The notes: generated from the sequence alone by a model not told the origin. A stretch of DNA of 64,000 nucleotides from JAIBJN01 sp963847985 (GCA_963847985.1 CAWKBS010000011.1:124001-188000); one strand, 5' to 3'; shown: positions 31,718 through 39,277, counted from the first letter of the stretch. Translations and numbers: made by a program.

Positions 31718-32317
31718 CTAGCGGAGGCCGAGCCGCGTCAAGGGCCAGTAGACGGCGAAGACGGGGCCGATGAGGTCGTCCCGCGTCACCGGGCCCCACT
31801 CGCGGCTGTCGCAGGACTGCCCACGGTTGTCGCCCATCATGAAGTACTCGTCGGCTCCCAGCTCCCGCTCCGGGAAGTCGGGTCCCCGGGGCCCGCCGTT
31901 CAGGTAGGGCTCCTCTACCGGCGCGCCGTCGACGTGGAGCACTCCTCCCGTCATCGAGATCCGGTCGCCGGGGAGCCCGACGAGGCGCTTGACGAACGTC
32001 CCGCCCGCGCCGCAGCGCGTGACCGCCCGCTGCGGCGTCTCGAAGACGACGATGTCGCCCCGACTCGGGTCGCGGAAGCGATAGATGAAGCGGTTCGCAA
32101 GGACGCGGTCGGACGAGTCCGACTGGCAGCCCGGCTCGGGCACGGCGCAGTGGAGCGTCGGCTCCATCGAGGACGACGGGATGCGGTACGGATTCACGAT
32201 CCACGCCTTGATCGCGAGCACCGCGGCGACGGCGATCGTGATCGTGACGACCCAGTCGACGATCGTGTCCCAGGGAGCCGGGAGCGCCGACGTCATGCGG
32301 TCGAGCGGCCCGCTCAC
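31718..32317 (-). CDS. lepB: Signal peptidase I, first copy
   Basis: A 199-residue type I signal peptidase. One N-terminal membrane helix (VVTITIAVAAVLAIKAWIV) anchors an extracellular catalytic domain: Ser in RIPSSSMEPTLH, Lys in TFVKRLVGLPGD, and EYFMMGDNRGQSCDSREWG. The GTG start overlaps the trmD stop by 4 bases; ATG 32296 is an alternative. A paralogue follows 72 bases on in the same frame, a clear tandem duplication. The position between trmD and rplS is conserved in actinobacteria. Confidence 0.93.
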   Translation of the reverse strand: MSGPLDRMTSALPAPWDTIVDWVVTITIAVAAVLAIKAWIVNPYRIPSSSMEPTLHCAVPEPGCQSDSSDRVLANRFIYRFRDPSRGDIVVFETPQRAVTRCGAGGTFVKRLVGLPGDRISMTGGVLHVDGAPVEEPYLNGGPRGPDFPERELGADEYFMMGDNRGQSCDSREWGPVTRDDLIGPVFAVYWPLTRLGLR

Positions 32318-32970
32318 GAGAGTGTCCTCTCCCGGCTCCGCTCCCGGCGCCAGCTCTCGATGAGGGCGTGGTTGCCGGAGAGGAGCACCTCGGGGACGCG
32401 CCAGCCGCGAAACTCGGCCGGGCGCGTGTAGTGGGGAAATTCGAGTCCGCCGGCGAGCGCGTCCGAGAAGCTCTCGACGGCGCCGCTCTCCTCCCGGATC
32501 GCGCCGGGAAGCTTCCGCGCGACCGCGTCGAGCACCACCATCGCCGGCAGCTCGCCGCCCGAGAGGACGTACGGCCCGATCGAGACGGTGTCGGTGGCGA
32601 CGTGCTCGTGGATGCGCTCGTCGAAGCCCTCGAAGCGGGCCGACAGGAGCGTCAGCGCTTCCTCACCGGCGAGCTCGTCGACGAGCGCCTGGTCGAGCGG
32701 GCGGCCCTGCGGCGAGAAGGCGATGACCCTACGGCTTGCGGCGTCCCCGTAGACGGCCTCGAGCGCGGCGCACACGACGTCGACCCGCAGCACCATTCCC
32801 GCGCCACCGCCGTAGGGCTCGTCGTCGACCTGGCCCCCCGTGAGCGGCGTGTAGTCGCGGTAGTTGAGGAAGCGAAGGTCGAGACCGGATCCGAGCACCG
32901 CGGCGACCGGGCGCTGCTCGGTCAGCCACGCGAAGGCGTGCGGGAGCAGGGTGAAGACGTCGATTTGCAT
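32314..32970 (-). CDS. trmD: tRNA (guanine-N1-)-methyltransferase TrmD
   Basis: A 218-residue SPOUT methyltransferase that makes m1G37 in tRNA. The trefoil-knot SAM site is SIGPYVLSGGELPAMVVLDAV, preceded by DDEPYGGGAGMVLR and SARFEGFDERI. C-terminal ESWRRERS is the usual RNA-binding tail, but is shorter than in E. coli (255). ATG start. Between rimM and lepB, the standard rpsP-rimM-trmD order. Confidence 0.96.
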   Translation of the reverse strand: MQIDVFTLLPHAFAWLTEQRPVAAVLGSGLDLRFLNYRDYTPLTGGQVDDEPYGGGAGMVLRVDVVCAALEAVYGDAASRRVIAFSPQGRPLDQALVDELAGEEALTLLSARFEGFDERIHEHVATDTVSIGPYVLSGGELPAMVVLDAVARKLPGAIREESGAVESFSDALAGGLEFPHYTRPAEFRGWRVPEVLLSGNHALIESWRRERSRERTLS

Positions 32971-32981
32971 CGGCTGCGAGA

Positions 32982-33470
32982 TTAGCCTTCGGGCGCGAAC
33001 CCGGGCGCAATCACGATCCGGCCCCCCTCCAGATCGACCGCGCGGACGCAGTCCTCGACCATGGGCAGGGAGACGCCGCCTTCGAGCTCGAGCACATCGT
33101 TCGCCACGCCGGGCGCCACGTCCACGACCCGACCGAGCGCGCGCCCGTCCTCGTCGAAGGCCACCAGGCCGACGAGCTGGAAGACGTAGAACTCGCCCTC
33201 GCCCGGCGGCGGCAGCTCCCCTGCGGGCACCTCGAGGACCGCGCCTCGCGGGACCTCCCGGTCGAGGCGAACGACGAGGCGGCCTCCGGAGCGCTTGCTC
33301 TCGACCACGGCCGCAGCCTCGTGGCCCGCGTAGACGGTGGCGCCAACGGCGAAACGGGAAGGGTCGTCACTCGGCCGCTCCACGACGAACGCGCCCCCGA
33401 GCCCGTGCGGGCGGCCGACACGACCCACCGCCACCCAGCGGCCTTCGCCGGGCGCGTCAGCGGACGTCAA
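32982..33470 (-). CDS. rimM: 16S rRNA processing protein RimM
   Basis: A ~162-residue ribosome maturation factor that binds S19 and assists 30S head assembly. It has the RimM N-domain start WVAVGRVGRPHGLGGAFVV and the PRC-barrel half with VGLVAFDEDGRALGRV, LEGGVSLPMVEDCV and GGRIVIAPGF. I use TTG 33470, which overlaps the khpA end by 14 bases; GTG 33434 at VAVGRV is the alternative. Downstream gap to trmD is 11 bases. Confidence 0.9.
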   Translation of the reverse strand: MTSADAPGEGRWVAVGRVGRPHGLGGAFVVERPSDDPSRFAVGATVYAGHEAAAVVESKRSGGRLVVRLDREVPRGAVLEVPAGELPPPGEGEFYVFQLVGLVAFDEDGRALGRVVDVAPGVANDVLELEGGVSLPMVEDCVRAVDLEGGRIVIAPGFAPEG

Positions 33471-33693
33471 CGATCTCGAGCAGCGCCCGCTCGTGCTGCC
33501 GCCCACCGCTCGCGCGTACGAGCGTCCGGAGCGCCCTGACGATCCGGCCCTGGCGGCCGATCACCTTGCCGATGTCGTCCGGCGCGACGTGGAGCTTCAG
33601 GACCACGGCGCCGTCGCGCTCGGTCCGCTCGACGCGGACCTCGTCCGGCTTGTCGACGAGGTTCCGCGCGAGGTACGCGAGCATCTCTTCCAT
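33457..33693 (-). CDS. khpA: KH-domain RNA-binding protein KhpA
   Basis: A 78-residue single KH-domain protein. The RNA-binding GxxG loop is in DDIGKVIGRQGRIVRALRTL. It is encoded between rpsP and rimM as in most Gram-positive bacteria. KhpA works with KhpB in RNA binding and cell-length control in other species; here that role is by homology. ATG start, C-terminal LLEIVDVR typical. Confidence 0.93.
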   Translation of the reverse strand: MEEMLAYLARNLVDKPDEVRVERTERDGAVVLKLHVAPDDIGKVIGRQGRIVRALRTLVRASGGRQHERALLEIVDVR

Positions 33694-33747
33694 GCGACTA
33701 GTGTCCCTCCGAGTGATGCGAGCAGGCGTGCTTTGCTCGGAGGGGCA

Positions 33748-33987
33748 CTAAATGCCCTGGGTCTTCATAAGGCGCTTGACCGTGTCGCTCGGCTGGGCGC
33801 CCTTTCCGATCCAGTCCTGAATCTTGTCGGCGTCGAGCGAGATCGTCGACGGGTTCGTCTGCGGGTTGTAGCGCCCGACAATCTCGATGAAGCGCCCGTC
33901 GCGGGGCGAGCGTTGGTCTGCGACGACGACGCGATAGATCGGGTTCTTCTTCGAGCCCACACGGGCCAGTCTGATGCGAGTTGCCAT
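33748..33987 (-). CDS. rpsP: 30S ribosomal protein S16
   Basis: A 79-residue S16: ATRIRLARVGSKKNPIYRVV, VADQRSPRDGRFIEIVGRYN and KIQDWIGKGAQPSDTVKRLM. ATG start, with AAAGGA upstream on the minus strand. A 20-base gap separates it from ffh and a 54-base gap from khpA, consistent with the ffh-rpsP-khpA-rimM-trmD transcription unit. Confidence 0.97.
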   Translation of the reverse strand: MATRIRLARVGSKKNPIYRVVVADQRSPRDGRFIEIVGRYNPQTNPSTISLDADKIQDWIGKGAQPSDTVKRLMKTQGI

Positions 33988-34007
33988 ACGGTCCTTTCGG
34001 TCGTTCC

Positions 34008-35345
34008 CTAGCGGCGCCGCTGGGCTGCCGCGATCGACTGCAAGTTGGGCATCTTTCCCTTCCCCATCTGCTTCACCATCTTCGCCATCTGCTTGCGCGC
34101 GTTCAGGAGCTGGTTGACCTGCTGGACGCTCGTGCCGCTCCCCTTGGCGATCCGCGCCCGGCGCGGCCCGTTGATGATCTCGGGCCGTCGGCGCTCGTCC
34201 ACGGTCATCGACAGGACGATCGCCTCGACCTTGCTCAGCTCCCGGTCGTCGACGTCGGCGCCCTGGAGCTGCTTGCCCAGCCCCGGAATCATGCCCACGA
34301 TCGACTTGAGCGGGCCCATGCGCCGCATCATCCGGTAGCTCTGCAGGAAGTCCTCGAAGGTGAACTGCCCGGACCGCAGCCGACGCTCCATCTCCTCCTG
34401 CTCGTCCAGCTCGGCGGCCTCCTCGGCCTTCTCGATGAGCGTGAGGACGTCGCCCATGCCGAGGATCCGCGAGGCCATGCGGTCTGGATGGAAGTACTCG
34501 AGCTGATCGAGCTTCTCGCCGGTCGACGCCAGCTTGATCGGCTTGCCCGTGACCGCCTTCACGGAGAGCGCGGCGCCGCCGCGCGCGTCGCCGTCGAGCT
34601 TCGTCAGGACGACGCCGTCGAACTCGATGCGCTCCTGGAAGGCCTCGGCGACGGCGACGGCCTCCTGGCCGGTCATCGCGTCGAGGACGAGCAGCACGTT
34701 GTGAGGCTTCACCGCCTTGCGCACGGCGGCGAGCTCTTCCATGAGAGGCTCGTCGATCTGGAGCCGGCCGGCGGTGTCCACGATGACCACGTCCCGGCCC
34801 TGGGCCTGCGCCTGCTCGATCCCGTGGCGGGCGACGGCGACCGCATCCTTGGTGGAGCGGTCGAGGTACACGGGGATCTGGAGCTGCTTGCCGAGTTGCT
34901 CGAGCTGGTCGACGGCGGCGGGCCGCTGCAGGTCGGCCGCAACCAGCGCCGGCGACTTGTCCTCCTGCTTGCGGAGCAGGAGGGCGAGCTTGGCGGCGGC
35001 GGTCGTCTTCCCCGCGCCCTGAAGGCCGGCGAGGAGGATCACGGTCGGGGGCCTGCCGCTGAAGGCGAGCTTCGACCCGCCCGAGCCCATCAGCTCGGTC
35101 AGCTCCTCGTGGACGATCCTGACGACCTCCTGACCCGGCGTCAGGCTCTTCGTGACGGCCCCGCCCTCTGCGCGCTCGCGGACGCGTGCGACGAACTCCT
35201 TGACGACCTTGAAGTTGACGTCGGCCTCGAGCAGCGCGAGCCGGATCTCGCGCATCGCGCGCGAGAGGTCCTCCTCGGTGAGGACGCCGCGCCCGCGGAG
35301 ATCGCCGAGCGCGCCCTGGAGCTTGTCGGACAGGGTGTCGAACAT
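34008..35345 (-). CDS. ffh: Signal recognition particle protein Ffh
   Basis: A 445-residue SRP54 GTPase that captures nascent membrane proteins. N-domain MFDTLSDKLQGALGDLRG, G1 GLQGAGKTTAAAKLA, G-domain motifs DLQRPAAVDQL, VIVDTAGRLQ, TKLDGDARGGAALS, then the Met-rich M domain (RMMRRMGPLKSIVGMIPGLG, KQMAKMVKQMGKGKM). ATG 35345 matches the family N-terminus; the frame is open 38 codons upstream but that part is not family-like. A TACACT box lies 11 bases before the ATG. Confidence 0.97.
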   Translation of the reverse strand: MFDTLSDKLQGALGDLRGRGVLTEEDLSRAMREIRLALLEADVNFKVVKEFVARVRERAEGGAVTKSLTPGQEVVRIVHEELTELMGSGGSKLAFSGRPPTVILLAGLQGAGKTTAAAKLALLLRKQEDKSPALVAADLQRPAAVDQLEQLGKQLQIPVYLDRSTKDAVAVARHGIEQAQAQGRDVVIVDTAGRLQIDEPLMEELAAVRKAVKPHNVLLVLDAMTGQEAVAVAEAFQERIEFDGVVLTKLDGDARGGAALSVKAVTGKPIKLASTGEKLDQLEYFHPDRMASRILGMGDVLTLIEKAEEAAELDEQEEMERRLRSGQFTFEDFLQSYRMMRRMGPLKSIVGMIPGLGKQLQGADVDDRELSKVEAIVLSMTVDERRRPEIINGPRRARIAKGSGTSVQQVNQLLNARKQMAKMVKQMGKGKMPNLQSIAAAQRRR

Positions 35346-35356
35346 GGCCGGCCGCA

Positions 35357-35362
35357 AGTGTA
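35357..35362 (-). promoter_or_regulatory. Candidate proximal -10 box (TACACT) for ffh
   Basis: TACACT on the minus strand lies 11 bases before the ffh ATG. With element B further upstream, ffh may have two promoters, one nearly leaderless and one with a ~105-base leader. Confidence 0.35.
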
Positions 35363-35432
35363 GCCGCGGGCTTCCGCCGTCCTTGCCCATCGGCGCAGGC
35401 CGGAGCGCACCGTCCTGTCCCGCTGGGGCCCC

Positions 35433-35453
35433 CAGGGGGACGACGGCCCCCTG
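35433..35453 (-). repeat. GC hairpin in the ffh upstream region
   Basis: CAGGGGG and CCCCCTG form a perfect 7-bp stem around a 7-base loop. It begins just downstream of the start point predicted for element B, so it would sit at the 5' end of that transcript. A GC block occupies the same relative place in the rplS leader. No T-run follows in either direction. Confidence 0.45.
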
Positions 35454-35454
35454 A

Positions 35455-35509
35455 TTCAAGGCTAGCGCGGAAATCTGCGCAGATAGCGCGCAGGGACGTG
35501 TCGAAAGCG
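35455..35509 (-). promoter_or_regulatory. Dispersed element copy B, candidate distal ffh promoter
   Basis: The most diverged copy (about 38 of 55 positions shared with copy A). On the minus strand it ends with TAGCCT (35459-35464). It also includes the 12-bp perfect palindrome ATCTGCGCAGAT (35473-35484). Like copy C, it follows a gene's stop and lies ~110 bases before a minus-strand start. Confidence 0.4.
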
Positions 35510-35511
35510 CA

Positions 35512-36465
35512 TCAGCCGTGCACGAGGGCCCGCGCGAAGTCCTGCGGGTCGAACGGCTGCAGGTCGTCGAGCGTCTCCCCCACGCCGACCAGCTTCACGG
35601 GAAGGCCGAGCTCGTGCGCGACGGCGACCGCGACGCCTCCCCTCGCCGTGCCGTCCAGCTTCGTGAGGGCGACGCCGGTCACGCCGACGGCCTCGTCAAA
35701 GAGCTTCGCCTGGCGGAGGCCGTTCTGACCGGTGGTGGCGTCGAGGACGAGCAGCGTCTCGTGCGGGGCGCCGTCGAGCCGCTGCGCGATCACCCTGCGC
35801 ACCTTGACCAGCTCCTCCATGAGGTTCGTCTGGGTGTGGAGCCTGCCGGCGGTGTCGACGACGACCACGTCGCGGCCGCGCGCCTCCGCGGCGGAGATGG
35901 CGTCGAATGCGACGGCGGCGGGGTCGGCGCCTCGCTGGGAGCCGACGAAGTCGGCGCCGGCGCGGCCGGCCCAGATCTCCAGCTGCTCCTCGGCGGCGGC
36001 CCGGAACGTGTCCGCGGCGGCGAGCACGACCGAGCGGCCCGACTCCTGCAGGCGGTAGGCGAGCTTGCCGATCGTGGTCGTCTTGCCCGTGCCATTGACC
36101 CCAACGACGAGAACGACCGTGGGCGGCTCGGCCAGAGCGAGACGGTCCTGGCCCTCCACGGTGACGAGCTCGGCGACGACCTCCTCCAGCCCCTGCACGA
36201 GCTCGTCCTGGCTTCCCGGCTCGAGCTCCTCCAGGCGCTGCACGATCTCGACCGTCGCAGGGACGCCGCAGTCGGCGGCGATCAGCGCCTCCTCGATGCG
36301 CTCCCAGGCCTCGTCGTCGCCGGGATCGAAGAGCAGGTCGCGCGTGAGAGCCTGGCGGCTGGCGGAGAGCGACTCGCGCAGCCGGCCCAGCCAGCCGCGG
36401 CGCTTGACGTCGTCCTCGGCCGGGGCCTCCTCGGGGTCGCCGAGGAACTCCGCCCAGGTGCGCAT
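35512..36465 (-). CDS. ftsY: Signal recognition particle receptor FtsY
   Basis: A 317-residue SRP receptor GTPase. NG domain with GVNGTGKTTTIGKLAYRL, LAAADTFRAAAEEQL, VVVVDTAGRLHTQTNLMEEL and LTKLDGTARGGVAVAVAHEL, ending in VGETLDDLQPFDPQDFARAL. The acidic N-terminal A domain seen in many FtsY proteins is short here. ATG 36465 overlaps the smc stop by one base (TGATG), so translation is coupled to smc. It precedes ffh, forming an smc-ftsY-ffh unit. Confidence 0.96.
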   Translation of the reverse strand: MRTWAEFLGDPEEAPAEDDVKRRGWLGRLRESLSASRQALTRDLLFDPGDDEAWERIEEALIAADCGVPATVEIVQRLEELEPGSQDELVQGLEEVVAELVTVEGQDRLALAEPPTVVLVVGVNGTGKTTTIGKLAYRLQESGRSVVLAAADTFRAAAEEQLEIWAGRAGADFVGSQRGADPAAVAFDAISAAEARGRDVVVVDTAGRLHTQTNLMEELVKVRRVIAQRLDGAPHETLLVLDATTGQNGLRQAKLFDEAVGVTGVALTKLDGTARGGVAVAVAHELGLPVKLVGVGETLDDLQPFDPQDFARALVHG

Positions 36466-38633
36466 CAGGCGCTGAGCGCCTCGGCCTGCGGGTCGGCCGG
36501 CAGCCGCTTCGAGACGACCTGCGAGATGCCGTCGGCGCCCATGGTCACGCCGTAGAGGATATCGGCGGCCTCGATCGTCCTCTTCTGGTGGGTGACGACG
36601 ATGAACTGGGCGCGGCCGGCGAAGCGGCGCAGAAGGTCTGTGAAGCGGCTGATGTTGGCATCGTCGAGCGCGGCCTCTACCTCGTCGAGCAGATAGAAGG
36701 GGCACGGCCGCGCGAGGAAGAGCGCAAACAGGAACGAAATCGCGCCCAGCGCCTTCTCGCCGCCCGACAGGAGCGAGAGGCGCGTGACGCGCTTGCCGGC
36801 GGGCTGGAGCTCGATCTCGATCCCGGGCTCGCCGCCGTCCTCGTCGGCGACCCGGACAATCCGGCCGCTGCCGCCCGGGAAGAGCGTGCCCGCAACCTCC
36901 TCGAAATGCCGCTCGACCTCGGAGAGCGTCTCCTCGAAGCGGCGCTCGACGGTCTCGGCGAGCTCGTCGCGCAGCTCCTCGAGCTCGGAGAGGGAGCGCT
37001 CGAGGTCCTCGCGCTGCTCGGTGAGCTCCTCCAGGCGCGCCTTCTCGCGCGCGTGCTCCTCGGCGGCCAGCGGGTTGACCTGGCCGAGCGCCTCGCGGCG
37101 GCGCTCCAGGCGCTCGAGCTGCCCGCGAAGCTCGTCCGCCTCGTCGTCCGTCAGTGCCTCGCCCTCGGCCTCCTCGGGAAGCCGGCGCAGGATCTCCTCG
37201 CGCTCGGCCTCGAGCCGCGCGCGCTCGATTCCGATCGCGGAGAGCCGCTCGGCCGCCTCCGACGCCGCCCGCCGGAGCTCCGCCTCGAGCCCGCCGAGGC
37301 GCCGCAGCTCCTCGCCGAGCTCGCCGGCCCGGCTCCCGCCGGCGTCGACTCGGGCCCTGAGCGGCGGCTCCAGGTGCGCCGCGTGCGCGGCCGCGCTTGC
37401 GAGGGACACCGCGGCGCGCTCGGCCAGCTCCGCCAGGCCGCGCAGGGCATCCTCCCGGGTCGAGGCTTCAGGGGCCGCCGGAGCCGCCTCGGCGCCCGCC
37501 GCGAACCAGCTTTCCCCGCCGGAGAGGGCGACGAGGGCGTCGCGGCGCTCCGCGTGCGCCCGTTTCAGGCGCGCGACGGCCTCGGCCAGCTCGACCTGCT
37601 CGGGTGCCCACGCGTTGGCCGCCGTCAGCGCGCGCTCGTAGCTCGGGGGCTTGGGCGGTGCCGGGAGGCGAGGACGGTCGGCGTCCGCGCGCAGCGCGGC
37701 GGCCGTCTCCTCGGCCCGCTCGCGGCGGAGATCGAGGCGCTCCACTGCGCTCCGCAGGCGGTAGAGCGCTGCGGTCGCCTGCTCGTGGCGCCCGGCCGCC
37801 TCGGCGAGGCCCTCCTCTGCCTGCCGCCGCTCTGCGAGCACGCCCTCGAGCCGCTCGTCGCGGCGGCGGCGCTCCTGCGTCGCCCCGGTCAGGCGCTCGT
37901 CGACCTCGGCGAGGCGCCGGTCGTTCGACTCGAGCTCGGCCGCTGCGAGCCGCGTCTTCAGCCCTTCGATCTCGACCGCGAGCTTCTCGGCGCGCTCGGC
38001 TGCGCTCGCCTGCAGGGCCAGCGGCCGGAGGCGCTTGCGCACCTCGTCCTCCAGGTCGCATGCCCGCTCCACCTGCACCTGCACGCGGGCCAGCTTCAGC
38101 TCGGCCCGGTGGCGGCGCCGCTTGAACTTGCCGAGACCGGCAGCCTCCTCCACGAGCGCACGGCGCTCCTCGGGCTTCGAGACGAGGATCTCCTCGACGC
38201 GGCCCTGGGAGATGATCGAGTGCCGTTCCCCGGCGAGACCGATGTCGGCGAGAAGCTCGACGACGTCGGTGCGGCGCACGCGGGCACGGTTGACGAGGTA
38301 CTCGCCCTCGGCCTCCCGATGCAGGCGCCGGACGACGGAGAGCTCGGCCACGTCCAGCGGCCCGTCGCCGGCCTCGTTGTCGAAGAGGAGCTCGACCTCG
38401 CACCAGCTCGCCGCCGGCCTGTCTTTCGAGCCCGCGTACAGGACGTCGTCGGGCTTCTCGGCGCGCAGCTCGCTCGGGCTCAGGCTGCCCGCGGCCCAGA
38501 CGATCGCGTCCGAGATGTTCGACTTGCCCGAGCCGTTCGGGCCGACGACCACGGCCACGCCCGGCTCGAGGCGAACCTCGACCGGATCCGGGAACGACTT
38601 GAAGCCGCGGATCTTGACGGCACGCAGGTGCAA
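36465..38633 (-). CDS. smc: SMC chromosome-condensation ATPase, unusually short and hinge-less
   Basis: SMC protein in its usual place before ftsY. Both ATPase halves are present: KIRGFKSFPDPVEV, Walker A VVGPNGSGKSN (31-39) and LVEEAAGLGKFKRRR at the N-terminus; LSGGEKALGA (about 622-631) and Walker B FYLLDEVEAALDD at the C-terminus. But the protein has 722 residues instead of about 1,150-1,200. Between two coiled-coil arms of roughly 130-150 residues (charged Glu/Arg/Ala heptads) lies a Pro/Ala-rich stretch (PRLPAPPKPP, AAPAAPEAS) instead of a recognisable hinge domain. One uninterrupted frame, so no frameshift. Start TTG 38633 fits the family N-terminus. Confidence 0.88.
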   Translation of the reverse strand: MHLRAVKIRGFKSFPDPVEVRLEPGVAVVVGPNGSGKSNISDAIVWAAGSLSPSELRAEKPDDVLYAGSKDRPAASWCEVELLFDNEAGDGPLDVAELSVVRRLHREAEGEYLVNRARVRRTDVVELLADIGLAGERHSIISQGRVEEILVSKPEERRALVEEAAGLGKFKRRRHRAELKLARVQVQVERACDLEDEVRKRLRPLALQASAAERAEKLAVEIEGLKTRLAAAELESNDRRLAEVDERLTGATQERRRRDERLEGVLAERRQAEEGLAEAAGRHEQATAALYRLRSAVERLDLRRERAEETAAALRADADRPRLPAPPKPPSYERALTAANAWAPEQVELAEAVARLKRAHAERRDALVALSGGESWFAAGAEAAPAAPEASTREDALRGLAELAERAAVSLASAAAHAAHLEPPLRARVDAGGSRAGELGEELRRLGGLEAELRRAASEAAERLSAIGIERARLEAEREEILRRLPEEAEGEALTDDEADELRGQLERLERRREALGQVNPLAAEEHAREKARLEELTEQREDLERSLSELEELRDELAETVERRFEETLSEVERHFEEVAGTLFPGGSGRIVRVADEDGGEPGIEIELQPAGKRVTRLSLLSGGEKALGAISFLFALFLARPCPFYLLDEVEAALDDANISRFTDLLRRFAGRAQFIVVTHQKRTIEAADILYGVTMGADGISQVVSKRLPADPQAEALSA

Positions 38634-38670
38634 GGCGCGAAGTCTGACGGTCGGGACGGACGGCCGGTTC
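38573..38670. repeat. smc 5'-end direct repeat, copy 1 (intact smc)
   Basis: Holds the smc start, its first 20 codons and about 35 upstream bases. It shares GATCCGGGAACGAC (14/14) and GAAGTCTGACGG (12/12) with copy 2 at 39138-39236, at spacings of 54 and 53 bases. The two copies flank the DUF4231 gene exactly. Confidence 0.7.
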
Positions 38671-38673
38671 CGG

Positions 38674-39132
38674 TCAGCCCTCGGACGAGGCAGGGCGGGC
38701 GAGCTCGCTCCGCCACTCGGACACCTCGGTCATCGAGATCTCCTCGATCCGGCGGACGAACGCCGCCAGGGCCGCGTCCTCGCCCCGCTCCGGCCCGTAG
38801 TCGGGAGGCGTCCGCGTGTCGTAGCGCACGCGCTCGCTCTTCAGCGCCTCGGCCGCGTAGGCCCAGCGGGACTTGTTCTGGAGCCAGCGAAACGTCCCCG
38901 CCAGGCCGGCGGCGACCGACGCGAGCGCGGCGGGAAGGGCCTGGACGGCCTTCGGGACGCCCGACCAGAGGATGAGGACCGGGGTGGCCGCGGCCAGCCC
39001 CACGGCTGCCGACTGGACGACGGCGAACCACCGCTGCGCCTGGACGGAGTGCGTCGAGTACCACTCGATCTGGGCGTCGCACCGGCGGATGGCCTCCGCC
39101 TCGCGTTCGTCGAACGAGCGCCCGGCCGCCAA
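38674..39132 (-). CDS. DUF4231 / SLATT-like two-helix membrane protein
   Basis: A 152-residue protein with an N-terminal charged helix (EREAEAIRRCDAQIEWYSTH), two membrane helices (about residues 36-55 and 62-85), and an amphipathic C-terminal domain (FRWLQNKSRWAYAAEALKSE, VRYDTRTPPDYG). This matches DUF4231, a group of the SLATT family of 2TM pore-like effectors often found with nucleotide-signalling defence systems. No such partner (CD-NTase, SLOG) is next to it. TTG start 39132. It is bracketed by two copies of the smc 5' end, suggesting it was inserted there. Confidence 0.72.
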   Translation of the reverse strand: MAAGRSFDEREAEAIRRCDAQIEWYSTHSVQAQRWFAVVQSAAVGLAAATPVLILWSGVPKAVQALPAALASVAAGLAGTFRWLQNKSRWAYAAEALKSERVRYDTRTPPDYGPERGEDAALAAFVRRIEEISMTEVSEWRSELARPASSEG

Positions 39133-39137
39133 CCGGT

Positions 39138-39236
39138 CTAGACCTCGGACGCCCGATCCGGGAACGACCCGACGCCCCGGATCTCGGCGGAGAGACGCAT
39201 GAACTCGGAAGTCTGACGGCCGAGACGGACGAGCCG
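39138..39236. repeat. smc 5'-end direct repeat, copy 2 (truncated smc start)
   Basis: A diverged copy of the smc promoter and start. On the minus strand ATG 39200 opens a 20-codon frame, MRLSAEIRGVGSFPDRASEV, that parallels the smc N-terminus MHLRAVKIRGFKSFPDPVEV and then hits TAG at 39138-39140, five bases before the DUF4231 start. It may act as a leader peptide for DUF4231 or simply be a scar of the insertion. Confidence 0.7.
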
Positions 39237-39277
39237 ACGCCTCAGCGCGATGACGCGGGCTCCCCGTTCTTGCGGTG

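Noticed and set aside
35346..35511. Possible SRP RNA (ffs) next to ffh
   Set aside because: The conserved SRP RNA tetraloop segment (GGAAGGAAGCAGC-like) is not present here or elsewhere that I could see in the window.
36588..38975. 795-residue plus-strand frame opposite smc
   Set aside because: Antisense shadow of the smc coiled coil: Leu/Glu/Arg/Ala-rich with no domain, typical of high-GC genes read on the other strand.
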